NCBI RefSeq assembly: GCF_900141855.1 | Contig: NZ_FQYU01000002.1 | Span: 310,001 to 374,000, forward strand | Reading direction: 5' to 3' | Length of the DNA stretch: 64,000 nucleotides | From: Pseudozobellia thermophila | Lineage (GTDB): Bacteria; Bacteroidota; Bacteroidia; Flavobacteriales; Flavobacteriaceae | In this document: positions 17,022 through 23,377 of the stretch, piece by piece | Numbering within the stretch: the first letter of the stretch is position 1 | Layout of the letters: every line of letters begins with the position of its first letter | The notes under the pieces: generated by a model | Told to the model about the DNA's origin: nothing | What the model saw: only the letters and a program-made list of their open reading frames with translations | Database searches by the model: none | Program-made: the position numbers and the translations under genes

Positions 17022-18404
17022 ATGAATAAACATTTACTCTTTCTTTTTCTCTTGGTATTGGTTGGTTGTGGTAAGGGAAAGGAAGTTTCCCAAAAAGTTT
17101 ATTTTGCAGGCGAAATAGTAAACCCCACAGATAACTATGTGGTTCTTTTTAAGGGGGATGAAGTCATAGATTCTGCAAGGCTGGACGAAACGAACCGTTT
17201 TTCTTTTGACCTGGATTCCCTTTCCGAGGGGTTGTACCACTTCAACCACGAACCGGAGGTTCAATACATCTACCTTCAACAGGGCGACAGTATCGTTATA
17301 CGGCTCAACACCGTCGATTTTGACGAGTCCCTTATCTTTAGTGGCCGAGGCGAGGAAATCAACAATTTTCTTCTCGAACTGTTTTTGGCCAATGAGGAGG
17401 AAGCCAACGTAATACGCTCTTACTACTTTCTCGAAGCCGAGGAATTTGCAGGAAAAATCGATTCCTTAAAAGACGAGAAACTACAAGCCCTGGCCGATTT
17501 GATGATGGACGCCAACTTATCGGAAAAGGAGGAAAAGATAGCCAGGACCAGTGTTTTTTACAATTACAACATGTATAAGGAGGTCTACCCCTTTCGACAC
17601 AAAGGGCGAACCAAAAACGACGTCATCAACGAGTTGCCCGCCGGGTTCTACGATTACCGGACCCAGCTTACCTTTAACGATAAAGACCTGACCTATCTGC
17701 GTCCTTATTACAACTTTGTTAAGAACCATATAGGCAACCTGAGCTATACGACGTGCGCCCGTGCCTGTGACATAGAGCAAAAAATCGTCCGCAACCAATT
17801 GCACTTCAACCAGCACAAGCTGCATATAATAGACAGCCTGGTACAGGAAAAGGAACTCAAGGACAACCTTTTTAGGAATGTGGCCTTTGACTACCTGCTC
17901 AAAGTACACGATTCGGAGAAAAACAATGACGAATTCATCCGGGGCTTCCATCAATTGTCGAGCAACAACCGGCATATCGAGGAAATCAATGCCCTCTATG
18001 AAGGGATCAAGAACATTCAACCCAATAAAAAGATACCCGCCGTACAGGTTTTGGATGTCGATGGCAAAAAAGTTTCATTGCCCGAAATAGCAAAGGACAA
18101 GAATGCCGTCTTTTATTTTTGGTCGGGTATCGACCGGGCCCATTTCGAGAACATCAAGCGGAGGATCGCCAAACTCTCTGTCGAAAAACCCAAATACACC
18201 TATATCGGCATCAATATCAAAACCGAGGAAGGCCAGTGGAAGGCCCTTATGGAGAGTTCAAACCTCGATCCCACAAAGCAGTTTAGGGCCCCCAACTTCG
18301 AAGAGTTGACCAAAGCCCTGATCATTTACCCGCTCAACAAATGCATCGTTACCAAAGACGACGTCATCGTCGATGCCTTTGCCAATTTGTACGGGCCCTT
18401 ATAA
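17022..18404 (+). CDS. Thioredoxin-like lipoprotein lacking the CxxC motif
   Basis: A 460-residue lipoprotein (lipobox LVGC, Cys16). The N-terminal region (residues ~25-105) resembles the DUF4369-like beta domain often found ahead of TlpA-type thioredoxins in Bacteroidota. A helical middle part follows, then a C-terminal thioredoxin-like fold (residues ~335-455, IPAVQVLDVDGKKVSLPEI and NAVFYFW). Where TlpA has WCxxC this protein has WSGIDRAH, so no redox cysteines remain; a cis-proline-like YPLN is kept. It should be periplasmic or membrane-anchored and non-catalytic as a disulfide reductase. A binding or scaffolding role is an inference. Confidence 0.82.
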   Translation: MNKHLLFLFLLVLVGCGKGKEVSQKVYFAGEIVNPTDNYVVLFKGDEVIDSARLDETNRFSFDLDSLSEGLYHFNHEPEVQYIYLQQGDSIVIRLNTVDFDESLIFSGRGEEINNFLLELFLANEEEANVIRSYYFLEAEEFAGKIDSLKDEKLQALADLMMDANLSEKEEKIARTSVFYNYNMYKEVYPFRHKGRTKNDVINELPAGFYDYRTQLTFNDKDLTYLRPYYNFVKNHIGNLSYTTCARACDIEQKIVRNQLHFNQHKLHIIDSLVQEKELKDNLFRNVAFDYLLKVHDSEKNNDEFIRGFHQLSSNNRHIEEINALYEGIKNIQPNKKIPAVQVLDVDGKKVSLPEIAKDKNAVFYFWSGIDRAHFENIKRRIAKLSVEKPKYTYIGINIKTEEGQWKALMESSNLDPTKQFRAPNFEELTKALIIYPLNKCIVTKDDVIVDAFANLYGPL

Positions 18405-18410
18405 ACGCAA

Positions 18411-18436
18411 AAAAGGGAGGACAAATCCTCCCTTTT
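18411..18436. terminator. Bidirectional intrinsic terminator
   Basis: An 11-bp perfect stem (18411-18421 with 18426-18436) around a CAAA loop, with A tract left and T tract right. It serves the converging lipoprotein and transaldolase genes. Confidence 0.9.
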
Positions 18437-18459
18437 CATTTTCATGCAAGCGTTTAAGA

Positions 18460-19116
18460 CTACTGATTGCCTTTCTTGTAATCGGCCAAGAATTTCTCCA
18501 AACCACTATCGGTCAAGGGGTGCTTCAAAAGACCTGTAATGGAAGAAAGTCCCCCCGTCATTACATCGGCACCGATTTTTGCGCATTCCAGTACGTGCAT
18601 GGTATGGCGGATCGATGCGGCCAAAATTTGGGTATCGAAACCATAGTTGTCGTAAATAAGACGGATCTCGGCAATTAAATTTAGGCCGTCGGTAGAGATA
18701 TCGTCCAGTCTACCGATAAAAGGCGATACGTAGGTGGCTCCTGCCTTAGCTGCCAAAAGGGCCTGTCCGGCCGAGAAAACCAAGGTGCAATTGGTACGTA
18801 TTCCCTTATCCGAGAAGTATTTAAGGGCTTTTACCCCATCTTTGATCATGGGGACCTTAACGACAATCTGCTCGTGAAGCTCGGCCAATTCTTCGCCCTC
18901 TTTGATAATTTCATCGAATTCGGTAGAAATTACTTCAGCGGAAACATCACCATCCACGATATTACAGATATCCACATAGTGCTTCAATATATTGTTTCTA
19001 CCAGTAATACCTTCCTTGGCCATCAAAGATGGGTTGGTGGTAACCCCGTCAAGCACTCCCAATTGTTGCGCCTCACGAATCTGGTCCAAATTTGCTGTGT
19101 CTATAAAAAATTTCAT
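18460..19116 (-). CDS. fsa: Fsa-type transaldolase / fructose-6-phosphate aldolase
   Basis: A 218-residue small transaldolase-fold enzyme (class I aldolase, TIM barrel). The family start [10 protein letters not shown] (4-13), GVTTNPSL (24-31) and the Schiff-base lysine in VVKVPM (Lys87) are present, as is [12 protein letters not shown]. It works in the cytosol in the non-oxidative pentose phosphate pathway (transaldolase) or cleaves fructose 6-phosphate; the short form does not allow a firm choice, though the Bacteroidota versions are usually called transaldolases. It follows the SDR gene by 72-73 nt on the same strand. Confidence 0.93.
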   Translation of the reverse strand: MKFFIDTANLDQIREAQQLGVLDGVTTNPSLMAKEGITGRNNILKHYVDICNIVDGDVSAEVISTEFDEIIKEGEELAELHEQIVVKVPMIKDGVKALKYFSDKGIRTNCTLVFSAGQALLAAKAGATYVSPFIGRLDDISTDGLNLIAEIRLIYDNYGFDTQILAASIRHTMHVLECAKIGADVMTGGLSSITGLLKHPLTDSGLEKFLADYKKGNQ

Positions 19117-19188
19117 TCGTACTGTTTTATTAGGTTTAGAATTAGATTAAAGTTTGAACAAGGGTCTATTTTGCCCGAAACCACGAAT

Positions 19189-19998
19189 TTACAATTTATA
19201 ATGCTTAAGTAAGAGTTTCTCGTAGAGTTTATCAGGCAAGAGCCCCTTGAGCAGGGTCGAAAATTTTTGCAAGGGCTCCCCTACTTTGTAATGAACCTTG
19301 GGATGCTTGGTTTCAATGATCTCCCATACTTTTTTTGCCACTGCAATGGGGTCGCCGCTGCTATCGACATCATCATCTATCATCTTAAGGGTTGCCATGT
19401 AAGCTTCCTTATAAGGAGAGTCGTCTTTGACCGGGGCATGATACCTACCTGCGGCGATATTGGTCCTAAAATCCCCGGGAGCAAGTGTACAGACCTTGAC
19501 GCCAAAGCCCCTGACCTCCATCCTCAGGGCCTCGGTAGCAAGGCCCAAGGCCCCTTTTGTAGCCGAGTAGATCCCCCGAAAGGGCAGCCCCATATACCCC
19601 GCTATCGAGGTGATATTGATGATCAAGCCACTTTGTTGGGCCCTCATCTGCGGAAGTACCGCATGGGACACATTTATCGGACCATACAGGTTGGTATTGA
19701 AAACCCGTTGTATTTCACTGTTCGGCGTTTCTTCGATGGCACCTGTAATGCCCATTCCGGCGTTGTTCACCAATATATCTATACGTTGCTCCAAATCGAT
19801 TACCTGACGCACCGCCCTATCGATGCTTTCCCGATCGGTCACATCGAGCTCGAGCAGATCGAACACTTCAAAATCGGGGTGCTTGTTCAAATCCCGGGTT
19901 GTTCCGTAAACCTTAAACCCTTTCGATTTTAAAAAAAGACCTATTGACTTTCCGATACCCGAAGATCCTCCGGTAATAAGTACCACCTTTTTTTCCAT
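19189..19998 (-). CDS. Short-chain dehydrogenase/reductase
   Basis: A classical SDR of 269 residues counted from the ATG at 19998; a TTG at 20016 would add six residues but is less likely. The cofactor motif TGGSSGIG (9-16), the NNAG motif (78-81) and the catalytic Ser131-Tyr144-Lys148 triad (YSATK) are all present. Such enzymes oxidise or reduce a carbonyl/alcohol with NAD(P); the substrate is unknown. The C-terminal extension (KVHYKVGEPLQKFSTLLKGLLP) resembles oxidoreductases acting on lipid-like or retinol-like substrates, an impression only. The SRP RNA gene lies upstream on the same strand. Confidence 0.9.
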   Translation of the reverse strand: MEKKVVLITGGSSGIGKSIGLFLKSKGFKVYGTTRDLNKHPDFEVFDLLELDVTDRESIDRAVRQVIDLEQRIDILVNNAGMGITGAIEETPNSEIQRVFNTNLYGPINVSHAVLPQMRAQQSGLIINITSIAGYMGLPFRGIYSATKGALGLATEALRMEVRGFGVKVCTLAPGDFRTNIAAGRYHAPVKDDSPYKEAYMATLKMIDDDVDSSGDPIAVAKKVWEIIETKHPKVHYKVGEPLQKFSTLLKGLLPDKLYEKLLLKHYKL

Positions 19999-20119
19999 AT
20001 GCGTGCAAAGTAACAAATAAAATAGGGAGATGTGAAGTAAAAATTGAGAGGCAAAACCGTGGGCCTACCACCTTGGGGATACCTAAGGCACCTATAGGCC
20101 GGCCTTAAAAAAAAGACAC

Positions 20120-20222
20120 AAAAAAAAGGCAAGCTACCTACATCGCACCGCTACAACCATATACCCTTGCTGCGTTCCCGCCCTGGGGGATTCTACAGGA
20201 GCTGGTCGTGTAGGACTTGCCC
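20120..20222 (-). ncRNA. ffs: Signal recognition particle RNA, small bacterial type
   Basis: On the minus strand the sequence contains the conserved SRP domain IV: CCCCCAGGGCGGGAACGCAGCAAGGGTA reads as the asymmetric and symmetric internal loops and apical tetraloop region of bacterial 4.5S-type RNA (positions ~20165-20192). The ends pair: GGCAAG at the 5' side with CTTGCC at the 3' side, and CCTACA with TGTAGG further in. An eight-T tract (20120-20127) ends it. A perfect promoter lies just upstream at 20228-20257. It pairs with Ffh to target nascent membrane and secreted proteins. Confidence 0.93.
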
Positions 20223-20227
20223 GGCCG

Positions 20228-20257
20228 CAAATATACAACCTTTTGCGGTTTACACAA
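20228..20257 (-). promoter_or_regulatory. SRP RNA promoter, Bacteroidota consensus
   Basis: On the minus strand TTG (complement of 20255-20257), 19 nt, TATATTTG (complement of 20228-20235). The predicted start near 20222 coincides with the first paired base of the RNA. Confidence 0.8.
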
Positions 20258-20302
20258 TCGTTTCGCCCCTTATTTTATATTCAAATATTGACGGGAGTTC
20301 GT

Positions 20303-20310
20303 TATTTTTG
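20303..20310 (+). promoter_or_regulatory. Candidate -7 promoter element (TATTTTTG)
   Basis: TATTTTTG matches TAnnTTTG 42 nt upstream of the glutaminyl cyclase ATG. The -33 half is not seen. Confidence 0.5.
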
Positions 20311-20351
20311 TCCATTATATCCGGTCGCCAACGACTTTAAAATACAATCCA

Positions 20352-21401
20352 ATGAATACCCTAAAATTTTTCTCAACGAGCTTGCTGTTTCTTTTTATGG
20401 CCTGTGGCGGAGACCCCTCCCCCGCCGATCTGTTCGAAATAGACCTGGCTTCCAACAGCAAAAAATTTCAACAAAACCAAAGCGTTGCCGTATCCATAAA
20501 AAACAAGAAGAACATAGATATAGGGGAGGTTACCTATTTTCTTGAGGGAAACCCACTTGAACTAAGGGACGGCAAACTGACCTTGGAAGCCCCCACCTTG
20601 GGCGACAAGACCCTAAAGGCCGAGATCAAATACGAAGACCAAACGGTAGCGGTTACCAAGGATATAAAACTGCTTTCACCAAAAGCACCGGAAATCTACA
20701 CCTACAAAATACTCAACGAGTACCCCCACGACAACAAGGCCTACACCCAAGGTTTGGAGTTTCACAACGACACCCTGTACGAAAGCACCGGTAAAAAGGG
20801 CCGGTCTTCTTTGAGAAAGGTAGATTGGAAGACCGGGGAACCTATTCAACAGGTCGATTTGGAAGACAATTACTTTGGCGAGGGCATTACCATCATGAAC
20901 AACAAAATTTATATGTTGACATGGCGGAGCGGGATAGGTTTTATCTACGATTTAAACAATTTGGAGCGAATAGACAGTTTCCGATACGGCAAAAGCAAGG
21001 AAGGCTGGGGCTTGACCAACGACGGAAAGAGCTTGTTCAAAAGTGACGGTACCGAAAAAATATGGATCCTAAATCCCGACACCTTGGTAGAGGAAGGGGC
21101 CATTGAAACCGTTACCCACAAATCAATTAACGACAGCGCCAACGAATTGGAGTACGTAGACGGCAAAATTTACGCCAATGTATACCAAAAACCGAGCGTC
21201 ATGATCATCGACGCCAAAAGTGGGGCCATCGAAGGCGTAATCAACTTCAGCGGCTTAAGCGCAAAGGTCACCCACCACGCGACATGGAGCGACACCGACA
21301 ACGTACTCAATGGAATAGCCTACCATCCTGGGCGTAAAACCTTCTTCGTTACCGGAAAGGAATGGGACAAAATGTTCGAGGTCATTATTGAAAAAAAGTA
21401 A
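20352..21401 (+). CDS. Glutaminyl-peptide cyclotransferase lipoprotein
   Basis: A 349-residue protein with signal peptide and lipobox (MACG, Cys18). After a short beta-rich N-terminal region (residues ~25-110) comes the five-bladed beta-propeller of plant/bacterial-type glutamine cyclotransferases (residues ~118-349): YPHDNKAYTQGLEF, GEGITIMNNKIYMLTWRSG, GWGLTNDG, NELEYVDGKIYANVYQ and LNGIAYHPGRKTFFVTGK. It converts N-terminal glutamine of peptides to pyroglutamate, outside the cytosol. The downstream thioesterase gene starts on the very next base after its stop codon, so they are co-transcribed. Confidence 0.93.
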   Translation: MNTLKFFSTSLLFLFMACGGDPSPADLFEIDLASNSKKFQQNQSVAVSIKNKKNIDIGEVTYFLEGNPLELRDGKLTLEAPTLGDKTLKAEIKYEDQTVAVTKDIKLLSPKAPEIYTYKILNEYPHDNKAYTQGLEFHNDTLYESTGKKGRSSLRKVDWKTGEPIQQVDLEDNYFGEGITIMNNKIYMLTWRSGIGFIYDLNNLERIDSFRYGKSKEGWGLTNDGKSLFKSDGTEKIWILNPDTLVEEGAIETVTHKSINDSANELEYVDGKIYANVYQKPSVMIIDAKSGAIEGVINFSGLSAKVTHHATWSDTDNVLNGIAYHPGRKTFFVTGKEWDKMFEVIIEKK

Positions 21402-21794
21402 ATGCAAAAATACCAAAAGACCTTAGTTGTAGAAAAGGACGACCTCGATGAGCTAGACCACGTAAACAATGTACGTTATGTACAATGGATACAGGATATT
21501 TCCAAGGAACATTGGCTCAAGGTCTGTCCCGAGGAAATTCGAAATACCAGTATTTGGGTCGTTATGACCCATCACATCACCTATAAGTTTGCCGCCAAAT
21601 TGGGGGATGTCATCAACATTGAGACCTATATCTCAAAAAGCAAGGGAGCCAGATCTGAACGGATCGTTGAAATGCACGACGCCCGAACGGGACAGCTTTT
21701 ATTGCATTCCAAGACCGAATGGTGCCTGTTGAACTCAAAAAGTTTAAAACCGGTGCGCATTCCCGAAGAAGTAAAAAAAATGTTTCATCCATAG
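21402..21794 (+). CDS. Acyl-CoA thioesterase, hotdog fold (YbgC/FadM-like)
   Basis: A 130-residue single-hotdog protein. DELDHVNNVRYVQWI matches the 4-hydroxybenzoyl-CoA thioesterase active-site helix (Asp in the usual 'D..GHVNN..Y' position), followed by HHITYKFAAKLGD and a SKSKGARSERIVE strand. It would hydrolyse acyl-CoA or acyl-ACP thioesters in the cytosol as a tetramer; the chain length is unknown. Its ATG abuts the glutaminyl cyclase stop (TAA-ATG), which implies translational coupling. No clear terminator follows. Confidence 0.9.
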   Translation: MQKYQKTLVVEKDDLDELDHVNNVRYVQWIQDISKEHWLKVCPEEIRNTSIWVVMTHHITYKFAAKLGDVINIETYISKSKGARSERIVEMHDARTGQLLLHSKTEWCLLNSKSLKPVRIPEEVKKMFHP

Positions 21795-22060
21795 TCCCTG
21801 CCCCAGCCCTATGGCCCTTCCATACCGTGCGCAACATTGCCTGGGAGCGCGGGCACTTTATGCGATTGACCGTATCGCGCCAAGTATTTCCCCAAAGGCA
21901 ACCGGAACATTTCGGGTAGGGACGGAAGCCAATTACCCCACCTCGGGCCTTTAAATTTTGAAAAATCCATATCCGGAAAAAGGGCACACTCATTTTATCA
22001 AATTTCCCCGGCTTCACCCGAATGCCTCCTCCCTTTTTTTTGCCGACTTGCCCTAAAGTA

Positions 22061-22082
22061 AAGGGCATAAAAAGGGCATAAA
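22061..22082. repeat. Tandem direct repeat, 2 x 11 bp (AAGGGCATAAA)
   Basis: Two exact head-to-tail copies of AAGGGCATAAA, one helical turn apart, about 180 bp upstream of a LytTR regulator gene. LytTR domains are known to bind direct repeats about one turn apart, so a binding site is possible. Confidence 0.6.
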
Positions 22083-22101
22083 AAACCTTGAATTTCGACA
22101 C

Positions 22102-22120
22102 TTGTAAGATTTTCTTACAA
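22102..22120. promoter_or_regulatory. Perfect palindrome, possible operator or hairpin
   Basis: TTGTAAGA-TTT-TCTTACAA: an exact 8-bp inverted repeat with a 3-nt spacer, about 145 bp upstream of the LytTR start. It is symmetric enough for a dimeric regulator. There is no T tract, so it is not a good terminator for the upstream thioesterase operon. Confidence 0.5.
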
Positions 22121-22185
22121 ATAATCTGTCATTTTGAAGGTTTTTTCTTTCAAACTTCTTAATTTTCAGGCTTTTAAGAGAAAAA

Positions 22186-22204
22186 TCCCCAAATATTCTG
22201 GGGA
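22186..22204. other. Hairpin TCCCCA/TGGGGA
   Basis: A 6-bp perfect stem with a 7-nt loop located 60-78 bp before the LytTR ATG. It may be part of a control region or a weak transcription barrier. Confidence 0.4.
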
Positions 22205-22263
22205 ATTACTTGGTTCGCCTCTAACTTACTATAACTAATTTGCACAAAAATCGTATCGTACAG

Positions 22264-22995
22264 ATGGAGTATAAATATACTATAATCGATTCTGATGCAA
22301 CTTCTAATTTGCAATTGCAACATTATTTGGAAGAATACGGCGATTTTATTTGCACTTCGCAGGCCCGTAACAGCGATGAAGGGATCAACGCTATACTTAA
22401 ATTCTCTCCCCATATTGTCTTTATCCACCTAAACGGGCAGGCCTATGAATATTTCAAAATGGTTATGGAGTTGCACCAATACTTGGACGATTTACCGATA
22501 ATCATAGGACTGGCCAAGGGGAAACAATATGCCTACGACGCCATCAAAAACGGTTTTTTCGATTATTGGCTGATACCTTATAACGAGTTTGAAATTCGGA
22601 AATCGATATTTCGGCTCAAAAAACAGGTTCCGGTCACCCCAGAGCCCCAAACCTTGTGCCTAAGTTCATATCGCGACTTTCAATATATCGACACCGATGA
22701 TATCCTTTATCTGAAAGCCGATAACAACGCTACGGAATTCATTATGAAAGACGGAGCAATAATCAATGCCTTTAAAACGTTAAAGACCTTTGAAAATCAA
22801 TTACCCAGAAATTTTGTACGCATCCATCAAAGTTATATCGTAAATACCAATTGCATCTCGCGAATAAGTTATGGCAAATCTGTATGCACATTGAAACACG
22901 GTAAAAAACAATTGCCCTTCTCAAAATCTTACCGCAAGAACATCGATCAATTGAAGCAATTACTGTCAAAAAACGCCATTTCTTCCTTAAATTGA
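22264..22995 (+). CDS. LytTR family regulator with a degenerate receiver domain
   Basis: A 243-residue protein read from the ATG at 22264; a TTG at 22240 would add eight residues but overlaps the promoter-like sequence. Residues ~4-120 have the length and strand pattern of a receiver domain (YTIIDSDA at the start, IVFIHLNG, DLPIIIGLA, DYWLIPY). The phospho-acceptor Asp position is His55, the usual Thr/Ser lies at Gly82, and the usual Lys before Pro is Ile104, so it cannot be phosphorylated in the normal way. Residues ~135-238 form a LytTR DNA-binding domain (DILYLKADNNATEF, FVRIHQSYIVN, LPFSKSYRK). It is followed by the 54-aa lipoprotein gene after 140 bp. Confidence 0.9.
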   Translation: MEYKYTIIDSDATSNLQLQHYLEEYGDFICTSQARNSDEGINAILKFSPHIVFIHLNGQAYEYFKMVMELHQYLDDLPIIIGLAKGKQYAYDAIKNGFFDYWLIPYNEFEIRKSIFRLKKQVPVTPEPQTLCLSSYRDFQYIDTDDILYLKADNNATEFIMKDGAIINAFKTLKTFENQLPRNFVRIHQSYIVNTNCISRISYGKSVCTLKHGKKQLPFSKSYRKNIDQLKQLLSKNAISSLN

Positions 22996-23074
22996 TCAAA
23001 TACTCACAGAATTAAGCCATTAACTCATAAACTGGGGACGTTTACTATTGTCTTACATTTCTACTCTTTGTCTT

Positions 23075-23088
23075 CTGCCCGCTGGCAG
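23075..23088 (+). other. 5' leader hairpin of the 54-aa lipoprotein gene
   Basis: CTGCC-CGCT-GGCAG forms a 5-bp GC-rich stem 48 nt upstream of the ATG at 23136. It begins a few bases after a near-consensus TACTCTTTG (23062-23070), so it would lie at the very 5' end of the mRNA, where such stems often slow decay. Confidence 0.45.
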
Positions 23089-23135
23089 TAGTTTAGCAGC
23101 AAGAAAAAAACAAATAACCCCTAAAATTTTTAATT

Positions 23136-23300
23136 ATGAAAAGAGTAGCAAGTATTTTCGCAGTAGTAGTAATGGCAATCGGAATGTTCTCTTGTGAAGC
23201 CGAAACCAATTTGGAAGAGACTGACGCCGTATACGAGTTGAACATCGATGCTGCGACCGACGGCGATGATGTACGCCCAGACGAAAGAGACAACGGATAG
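23136..23300 (+). CDS. Small acidic lipoprotein, 54 residues
   Basis: An ATG in an A/T-rich start context (TTTTTAATTATG) opens a 54-codon frame: a basic N-terminus, a hydrophobic core (VVVMAIGMFS) and a lipobox cysteine (Cys20), then only 34 residues, very acidic with Asp/Glu and ending PDERDNG. The frame is bounded by a spacer with a 5' hairpin (23075-23088) and a good terminator (23321-23353), the marks of an independently and strongly expressed short mRNA. After processing only about 35 residues remain on the outside of the inner membrane. It sits between the LytTR regulator and the sensor kinase. I recognise no family; a ligand or inhibitor of the kinase is speculation. Confidence 0.78.
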   Translation: MKRVASIFAVVVMAIGMFSCEAETNLEETDAVYELNIDAATDGDDVRPDERDNG

Positions 23301-23320
23301 TATCATTCCATATAGTTTAA

Positions 23321-23353
23321 AAAGAGCCTTAATGTTTATTTAAGGCTTTTTTT
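23321..23353 (+). terminator. Terminator between the small lipoprotein and the sensor kinase
   Basis: A stem of about 12 bp with one G-U pair (23321-23332 with 23340-23351), a 7-nt loop, then T residues. Only 25 nt separate it from the kinase ATG at 23378 and no clean promoter lies between, so the kinase may depend on read-through. Confidence 0.8.
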
Positions 23354-23377
23354 ATACCTTGTACCTAACAAACCCGA

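Larger units (their letters stand above)
21795..22263. other. Repeat-rich 469-bp intergenic region before the LytTR gene
   Basis: No gene is seen. It holds, in order, a tandem 11-mer (22061-22082), a 19-bp palindrome (22102-22120), a hairpin (22186-22204) and an imperfect promoter-like CTAATTTG (22235-22242) just before the LytTR start. The density of symmetric elements, compared with other spacers in the window, suggests a control region. Confidence 0.6.

Noticed and set aside
20243-20545. 100-aa frame running from the SRP promoter into the glutaminyl cyclase gene
   Set aside because: It overlaps a strongly supported lipoprotein gene in another frame and has no start-site support.
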